Made by a program: the position numbers and the translations under genes
The notes under the pieces: model-generated
Seen by the model: the letters and a program-made list of their open reading frames with translations, nothing else
Told to the model about the DNA's origin: nothing
The model's database searches: none
NCBI GenBank assembly: GCA_918807975.1
Contig: OU964923.1
Location: 17,713,235-17,777,234, forward strand
DNA length: 64,000 nt
Origin: Aplidium turbinatum
Taxonomy: Eukaryota; Chordata; Ascidiacea; Aplousobranchia; Polyclinidae
Direction: 5' to 3'
Part shown: one piece after another, positions 58,661 through 64,000 of the stretch
How positions within the stretch are numbered: position 1 is the stretch's first letter
Layout of the letters: each line of letters opens with the position of its first letter

Positions 58661-59599
58661 CTACATGTTTTTCCACTGTCGGCTGGCATTAGAACGGCTT
58701 TTATCAGGTCTTTCAAGTTGTTCAAAATGCTTTCTGGCATTGCGAATGTTAATTAGAGTAAGCTCTGAAGGAATATCTGTGTCAGACATGATCACCATTA
58801 CATAGGTGTTTGATGTGAACATTTCAATGAAAGCTGCAAAGTATTTATTGCGAACTTCCATGCTTTGAAAAGATGCAGCTACTTTACTACAACTCAGCTT
58901 AAACTGTTTTATTATGTTACTGATCTTTTCGAATCGATGGACATCTTTGTGCTCTCTTCTTTCATTGTGAGAAATCACTAGAAATGTAGCTTTCTCAAAC
59001 AGCAGAACCTCGTCAGCATTAATAATCTCAGCAAATCTTGCTAAATTTGATTCCAGTTCTCTCACGTTTGGTATGAGCTGATACATGATACTTGACCAAG
59101 CTTTGTATAAAGTTTCATCCCAAATTGAAGTCTTGAAACAAACACAAGAAAGTGGCTTGGAAAGACGAACAAGATCATCTTCACGATCTCGGAAGATGAC
59201 ATCTCTCTGATCATCTTGAACAAGGTCCATTTTATGTATGAGGCAAAATATTTTCGCATTGGGAGAATTTTGCAAAATTGCTTCTAAACAGGTTTGATAA
59301 TAATGCATGTCACGCTCCAGCTCGCGACTTTCAACATCAAACACATAAATAAGAACTTCAACATTGCGAAATATATTGTCACGTTGGCTGGCAAAATAGT
59401 TTTCCATGAAAGCTTCTTGTCCTCCACAATCCCACAAATTGAGCACTAAATTACCTAAAAATCGGACATGAGCATGTTCCACATCTATCGTAGCTCCAAG
59501 TCTTTGAGTATCTCTTGCAATAAAATTGGCAAAAATTATGGATCTCATGCTAGTTTTCCCAGACCCAGATTTTCCCATTAATAAAACTTTTTTCTTCAT
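58661..59599 (-). CDS. RRAGA: RagA-type small GTPase
   Basis: RagA pairs with a RagC/D-type GTPase on the lysosome and, when GTP-bound, recruits mTORC1 in response to amino acids. The 312-residue frame is very close to human RRAGA. It has the P-loop GKSGSGKT (residues 9-16), switch II WDCGGQ (56-61, Gln61 matching human Gln66), the HKMD guanine-specificity motif (122-125) and TSIWD (157-161). A C-terminal roadblock-fold half follows with [17 protein letters not shown] and [11 protein letters not shown]. All nucleotide-binding motifs are intact. The start lacks the five extra residues of the human protein, and the C-terminal tail diverges after [12 protein letters not shown]. It is a single exon, as in mammals. 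No splice acceptor is evident just before the ATG. It looks functional. Confidence 0.97.
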   Translation of the reverse strand: MKKKVLLMGKSGSGKTSMRSIIFANFIARDTQRLGATIDVEHAHVRFLGNLVLNLWDCGGQEAFMENYFASQRDNIFRNVEVLIYVFDVESRELERDMHYYQTCLEAILQNSPNAKIFCLIHKMDLVQDDQRDVIFRDREDDLVRLSKPLSCVCFKTSIWDETLYKAWSSIMYQLIPNVRELESNLARFAEIINADEVLLFEKATFLVISHNERREHKDVHRFEKISNIIKQFKLSCSKVAASFQSMEVRNKYFAAFIEMFTSNTYVMVIMSDTDIPSELTLINIRNARKHFEQLERPDKSRSNASRQWKNM

Positions 59600-60627
59600 T
59601 GTAACAGTTCAGTGTTTTAATTTAAACAATTCCAATAAGCTTGAAGTACCAAACAAAACAATTAAAATAGCTACACTTCGTCTATCTACAAGAATATTAC
59701 CCCACCGCCCCCCCCCCCCCAGGTACACCACTGAAAATTACCCAGAGAAATTCTCAAATTCCAGCGAATTAAAAATACTCTAACTTTATTACTTATATTT
59801 GAAAAGACATACGGTGAAAAAGCTACTCAAACTAAAAATTGATCACAAAAATGCAGCAGCCTAACGATAGAGTTCACTTTGGATCAAAATTTAGTAAAAA
59901 AAAAAAGCGCTTTGGGGTAGTATCAAACTCATTCACTCGCGAACACCGGCCGAAGAAAGATCGCACGAGCCACGAACTCAGTTGAATAAAATTGTCGAAT
60001 TTAAAACTTATACATAATAAATAGACACTTTTTTCTTCTCCTCTCGTCTTTCGCTTTGAAAGAGAAAAAGGAATACGTCATGACCGGTCAAATAGTGTTT
60101 CAGATTAAAAGACCGAAGCCGGTCAAATAGCCACTGCCAAGAAAAAAAATAGAACATCGCTGATCGCAGTTTTTGTTTTTCCGCAAACATTTTAAAATTT
60201 CCAGTAATGCAAACAGTTTAAAATTTCCGGTAATGATCCTAAGAATTTAACGAAGTCACTGATTGCAGTTTCCGGCTTCTGCAAACATTTTATAAGGGTT
60301 AAGGTTGATCGGAGTTTCCGCAAACATTTAAAAGGGTTAGCCTAAGGTTTAGGGCTAGGGTGTTTTTGCAAACAAACTGAAAGGCTGTGGCTATTCTTAC
60401 AACATATTGTAAAAATAGCCTCAGAGGCTATTCTTACAAGCACCACTCAAGCATTACGTTTGACATCAATATGCGCTCATGCGTGATCTGGAGCTGGTAT
60501 ACAAGTCGCCAACCTGGTTAAAAGGCGATGACGTCACAGAGAAGGAATCCACCAAAAAATGGTGTAAAAGTGGGGTGAAATCAGTCAACTATGACAAAAA
60601 AAAGCATGCAGGTGTCCGCTTTTACTT
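59600..60627. other. RagA upstream region
   Basis: Contains the RagA 5' leader and presumably its promoter; no clear core motif was identified. A C run lies at 59708-59720. Between 60050 and 60330 are several imperfect direct repeats (GGTCAAATAG; GTTTCCG..TGCAAACATTT), and GGTTTAGGGCTAGGG near 60350. No gene is seen. Confidence 0.4.
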
Positions 60628-61562
60628 AGAAAAGAGTTAAACTTGACCAAGTTTAACTATTTATCCGAAGAATACTTCTAAAGATACCAGCATTTAATCA
60701 AGAACATATCTCTGTCGTTTTTGCTTCGATTTTTACAATTGAACCATTGCTGGAAAGCACAAGCTATCGTTTATCCAAATGAAGGTCAGCCAGACTCTAA
60801 AAGTTAAAAATATTTCCTAGGTAAAGAGTTAAACTTGACCGACTTTAACCATTTATCCCAAAAATACTTTTAAAGATACCAGCATTTAATAAACGCTAAT
60901 CTAAAGAACATATCTCTGTCTATTTACAAGCAAAAGTTGAGGTTGATAACTTTTTCACAAAGCGAGCAACCGGGCTTCAAACACAAGCAAATAGCGCCCG
61001 ATGACTCGTTGCATTTCCGAATCGAAGCAAGTATACAAGTCTCCCCGGTCTGCAATCATTATATGTCTTTATTAAATTAGTTGTAAGTTGCTTGTTTCTG
61101 CTTGACTGCTTCGATTTTAACAATTGAACCGTTGCTGGAAAGCACAAGCTATCGTCTACCCAGATAAAGGTAAGCCAGACTCTAAAAGTTAAAAATATTT
61201 CTTAGGTAAAGAGTTGAACTTGACCGACTTTAACCATTTATTCCAAAAATACGTTTTAAAGATACCAGCATTTAATAAACGCTAATCTAAAGAACATATC
61301 TCTGTCTATTGACAAGTAAAAGTTGAGGTTGATAGCTTTTTCACAAAGCGAGCAACCGGGCTTCAAACACAAGCAAATAGCGCCCGATGACTCGTTGCAT
61401 TTCCGAATCGAAGCAAGTATACAAGTCTCCCCGGTCTGCGATCATTATATGTCTTTATTAAATTAGTTGTAAGTTGCTTGTTTCTGCTTCGATTTTAACA
61501 ATTGAACCATTGCTGGAAAGCACAAGCTATCGTCTACCCAGATAAAGGTAAGCCAGACTCTT
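60628..61562 (+). repeat. 385-bp tandem repeat, about 2.4 copies
   Basis: Full units start at GTAAAGAGTT at 60821 and 61206 (385 bp apart); an earlier shortened copy begins near 60628 and lacks the middle of the unit, and the last copy stops at 61562. Shared landmarks are AAAGATACCAGCATTTAAT, AAGCGAGCAACCGGGCTTCA and GCTGGAAAGCACAAGCTATC. The two long copies are very similar, so amplification was recent. No coding frame is conserved across units. Confidence 0.88.
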
Positions 61563-61569
61563 AAATAAC

Positions 61570-61620
61570 CAATGCACTATGGTACTTCCACTATAATAGT
61601 GGAAGTACCATAGTGCATTG
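61570..61620. repeat. 51-bp near-perfect hairpin
   Basis: Two 25-bp arms (CAATGCACTATGGTACTTCC onward) are exact complements around a single central base. It sits directly after the 385-bp tandem array. It could be a tiny MITE, a hairpin-forming recombination site, or a small-RNA precursor; I see no flanking duplication. Confidence 0.9.
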
Positions 61621-62190
61621 ACTATTTACAAAAAGTGAATACCGCACATGTTAAACAAAAACTGTACATATTTTGAGCACAGCACAGTAATTGTTAGGCC
61701 AGATCATCACCCATGTGTCCCTCCTCTCCTTGCCTAAATGAGACCTGCCATTTGTCCTCGCAACCCTTTTTGTTTCCCGACCAAACTGAGAAGTTTAGAG
61801 TTTCGTTATTTTTTGGATGCAAATAGACGCATGCTCACATTTTTGACCACCTTAAAACACTAAACCAGTTTCTGCTCGACATAGCCTACAGTGTTCAATT
61901 TTTGTCCCAGGAATCAACTTTTCAAGCAATACTTTCCCTACTTTGTGTGCACTAACATCCTAATTTATAAGCCATTGTTAACAATTGCGATATTCGTGAA
62001 TTCATTTGAGGCTTTGGGTACCGGAATCAATATATTTGAACTAGCAAATTCAATCCACAACACTTTCCACAAGGCTGTTACTTCACACTAAGCACGCATA
62101 TGCGCTGCGATTTGTGGTCGTGTTAGAAACTGAAAAAAACCTTGGTGTGAAGATCACAGAATTGTTCAAAATGTGAGCTCAGTAGCCTAT
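61621..62190. other. noncoding gap
   Basis: AT-rich sequence between the hairpin and the pogo-like element. No gene is seen. Confidence 0.35.
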
Positions 62191-62192
62191 TA

Positions 62193-63143
62193 GGGCAAAG
62201 TGGGGCGTGTTGTCACAATTTTTACAAATCAGCATATATCTCGTTCTGTACCAATAGTATCGAGATGCTAGATAGTGCAATTGAGAGAGGTATCATTCGA
62301 CTTCTTTTTGCTACAGCTAAAGTTTTTCTGGATTATTTCGTTTTTACATAAATGCATGTTTAATGCAAGTGAATGGGCTGTGACAACACGCCCCACCCCG
62401 GGGCGTGTTGTCACAGAGCATGGGGCGTGTTTGTCACAAAATTTCTGCACATGCTTTATGACTAAAATATGACAGAAACCAACAAAAAATGGTTTTAATA
62501 CAGGCTGAACGAATAAAAAAATATACGAAATGCAAAAAAATTTAATTTCAACATATTGGTAAAAATTTTATGCCCATTGTCAAAAACAATAAAAATGTCA
62601 TCTTGAGAATTATTTGTCACTATCGAATATATGTGTGTATCATTATCTAATATTAATTTTTATTACCTAAAAAAGCGTTGTATTTTAACAAATACGCATA
62701 TTACCTCGTTGTATAAGCATAAATAATTTTTTATGTTTCTTAATATTAAAAATGCACACCACGGGGCGTGTAGTCACAGCTGTGACAACACGCCCCGTGG
62801 TATGAAATCACGTGGTTTCAACAACCATGTGTACATCTCTACTTGCATGTCTTATCTGTTTGGTATGATGAAAAGATCAGGCTTAAAGCTAACGAATGGT
62901 ACCTTTTCTGATCAGTTATGATCATACCTTAGTTTGCCAGACCATTTTTTAGTTTAGCTATAAAACCTGATTTTGCCCAAAATGCAATGGCACTCCTCAT
63001 AATTTCTGCTGTGGTGACAAATTTATTAACCTTCACTGCTTGTACGAAAGAGAACTGAAAACTATGCCTTCCATTGAAAACTCGTGGTTATACGCTTAGG
63101 TTATCACATGGAAATCGTGCTGTGACAACACGCCCCACTTTGC
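62193..63143. mobile_element. pogo-like nonautonomous element with reiterated GGGGCGTGTTGTCACA
   Basis: Left end GGGCAAAGTGGGGCGTGTTG after TA (62191-62192); right end mirrors it from 63143 as GCAAAGTGGGGCGTGTTG, with the outermost bases eroded and the second TA not preserved. The end word TGTGACAACACGCCCC recurs inside near 62380-62440 and 62762-62802, mostly as back-to-back inverted pairs. No transposase frame is recognised. The layout resembles the two pogo-type elements at 18082 and 19636. Confidence 0.7.
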
Positions 63144-63552
63144 TTGCAACTGCATGGTGCTATCAACGTGCAAAACAACTCGGCTCCAGGTCCCCTGCGG
63201 TCACAGACACGCATATTATCCCTGAATAGGGGGGTATCGCGTTTGCCAATCGCTCATTGTCGCCTGGTTTGATTGCAAACAAGTCTGTTCTATGTAGTTG
63301 CTTTCTTCATTGCGTCCAGTATGTCAGCACAATTGCTTTATCATCGCGAACGCCATTGTCACTTTTCCTCATCCACCTTTCCCAGGCTTGTTCGCGATGA
63401 AAGGCACAGAGTAACACGTAGCAATCTGCGGAACAAGAAGTCGTGGGCACTGAGTGGTAAAGTACAGTAGCAACTTAACAGTGACGACACAAATGCATGA
63501 GCAATGGAGACAGCACAGTGCACACAAGCAACGAAAATGTTAATGCAATTCA
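63144..63552. other. noncoding gap
   Basis: No gene or bounded element is recognised. If the exon beside it is real, this is intron on the minus strand. Confidence 0.35.
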
Positions 63553-63837
63553 CTAACTTGAAAAAACGCTTTCGATGGCCTTGATTTCCGCCTCACATTT
63601 ATCGGTCATGAAAAACGAAGGGTTCCAGTTTTCTGACCACCCTTTTACAACAGAAAGTGCTTCTGCTATGTCCGAAGCTTGTTCATTTTGGATAATAAAC
63701 GTAGCAACAACCTGGTAACCAACATTCGTTCTGACGCAAAGAAAAAATAGAGGAAGGGAATACTTGGACGTCTTGTAAGTTGCATCCAAGAAGCAAATGC
63801 CTTGGCCGTAACGATGCAACAATCGTATTCTCTTCAT
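63553..63837 (-). CDS. MULE transposase-domain exon, CaRF-like protein (partial)
   Basis: The minus-strand peptide reads LLHRYGQGICFLDATYKTSK, YSLPLFFLCVRTNVGYQVVA and then WNPSFFMTDKCEAEIKAIES. It matches the RNase H-like MULE domain shared by Mutator-like transposases and the uncharacterised CaRF-like proteins of invertebrates; LDATYKT carries the first catalytic-type Asp and FMTD the second. The limits look like splice sites: TCATCTTAG precedes the ATG at 63837, and TTTTCAA followed by GTTAGTG lies at the 3' end (about 63559/63558), just before a stop. It is therefore either one exon of a larger host or domesticated gene extending beyond the window, or a fragment of a DNA transposon. The DDE remainder is not visible. 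Confidence 0.6.
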   Translation of the reverse strand: MKRIRLLHRYGQGICFLDATYKTSKYSLPLFFLCVRTNVGYQVVATFIIQNEQASDIAEALSVVKGWSENWNPSFFMTDKCEAEIKAIESVFSS

Positions 63838-64000
63838 CTAAGATGAGTTACAATCAACTAAATTTTCATCTTATGATAGTAGCCTACAGAAATAATATAC
63901 GGTACTGTACGTAACATTGAAAACCACCAAGCCTACTACGTGAATATGTTAAAAAATAAATTGTCTCAAAACAAACATTGGTTGTGACCCAAACCCTGCC

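Overview
The window reads as intergenic and intronic DNA from an animal nuclear genome. It is AT-rich by eye and dense in transposons. The two confident host genes are metazoan: an EFR3 plasma-membrane scaffold and a RagA GTPase. The mix of BEL and Ty3 LTR elements, hAT, pogo/Tigger, fold-back elements and LINE tails fits a marine invertebrate. Both host proteins look close to their vertebrate counterparts, so an invertebrate deuterostome such as a tunicate is possible, but this is a guess. There is no prokaryotic or organelle signature.

Layout. 1-11.8 kb: a possible host exon runs off the left edge on the minus strand. It is followed by a Tigger-like MITE, a 2.9 kb inverted-repeat unit that may hold the 5' exons of a gene, a 2.7 kb giant palindrome, and a 3.3 kb TA-flanked transposon with roughly 440-bp terminal repeats. 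11.9-14.3 kb: full-length EFR3 in one exon, with a hairpin MITE just past its stop. 14.5-21 kb: a LINE tail, then an old hAT element holding two pogo-type elements. 21.5-32.6 kb: an inverted-repeat-bounded transposon with a decayed gene of a widespread unnamed family, split by a young BEL element. 34-41 kb: hAT debris, including hAT elements nested three deep that could be resolved from exact 8-bp target duplications. 41.2-46.8 kb: a Ty3 element inside a small hAT-like element. 47-49.5 kb: a LINE scrap and featureless DNA. 49.6-57.4 kb: a composite transposon whose ends are arrays of a ~165-bp repeat rich in YY1-like motifs; into it inserted a SINE, a hAT MITE, and a 3.9 kb fold-back element that itself took a hAT MITE. 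58.7-59.6 kb: RagA. 60.6-63.8 kb: a 385-bp tandem repeat, a 51-bp hairpin, a pogo-like element and a MULE-derived exon.

EFR3 and RagA belong to different pathways: EFR3 anchors PI4-kinase at the plasma membrane, and RagA signals amino acids to mTORC1 at the lysosome. No operon-like logic links them. What the window mainly records is how elements landed in one another. Terminal repeats and matching target duplications allow much of that order to be read. Names for families I could not place are withheld.
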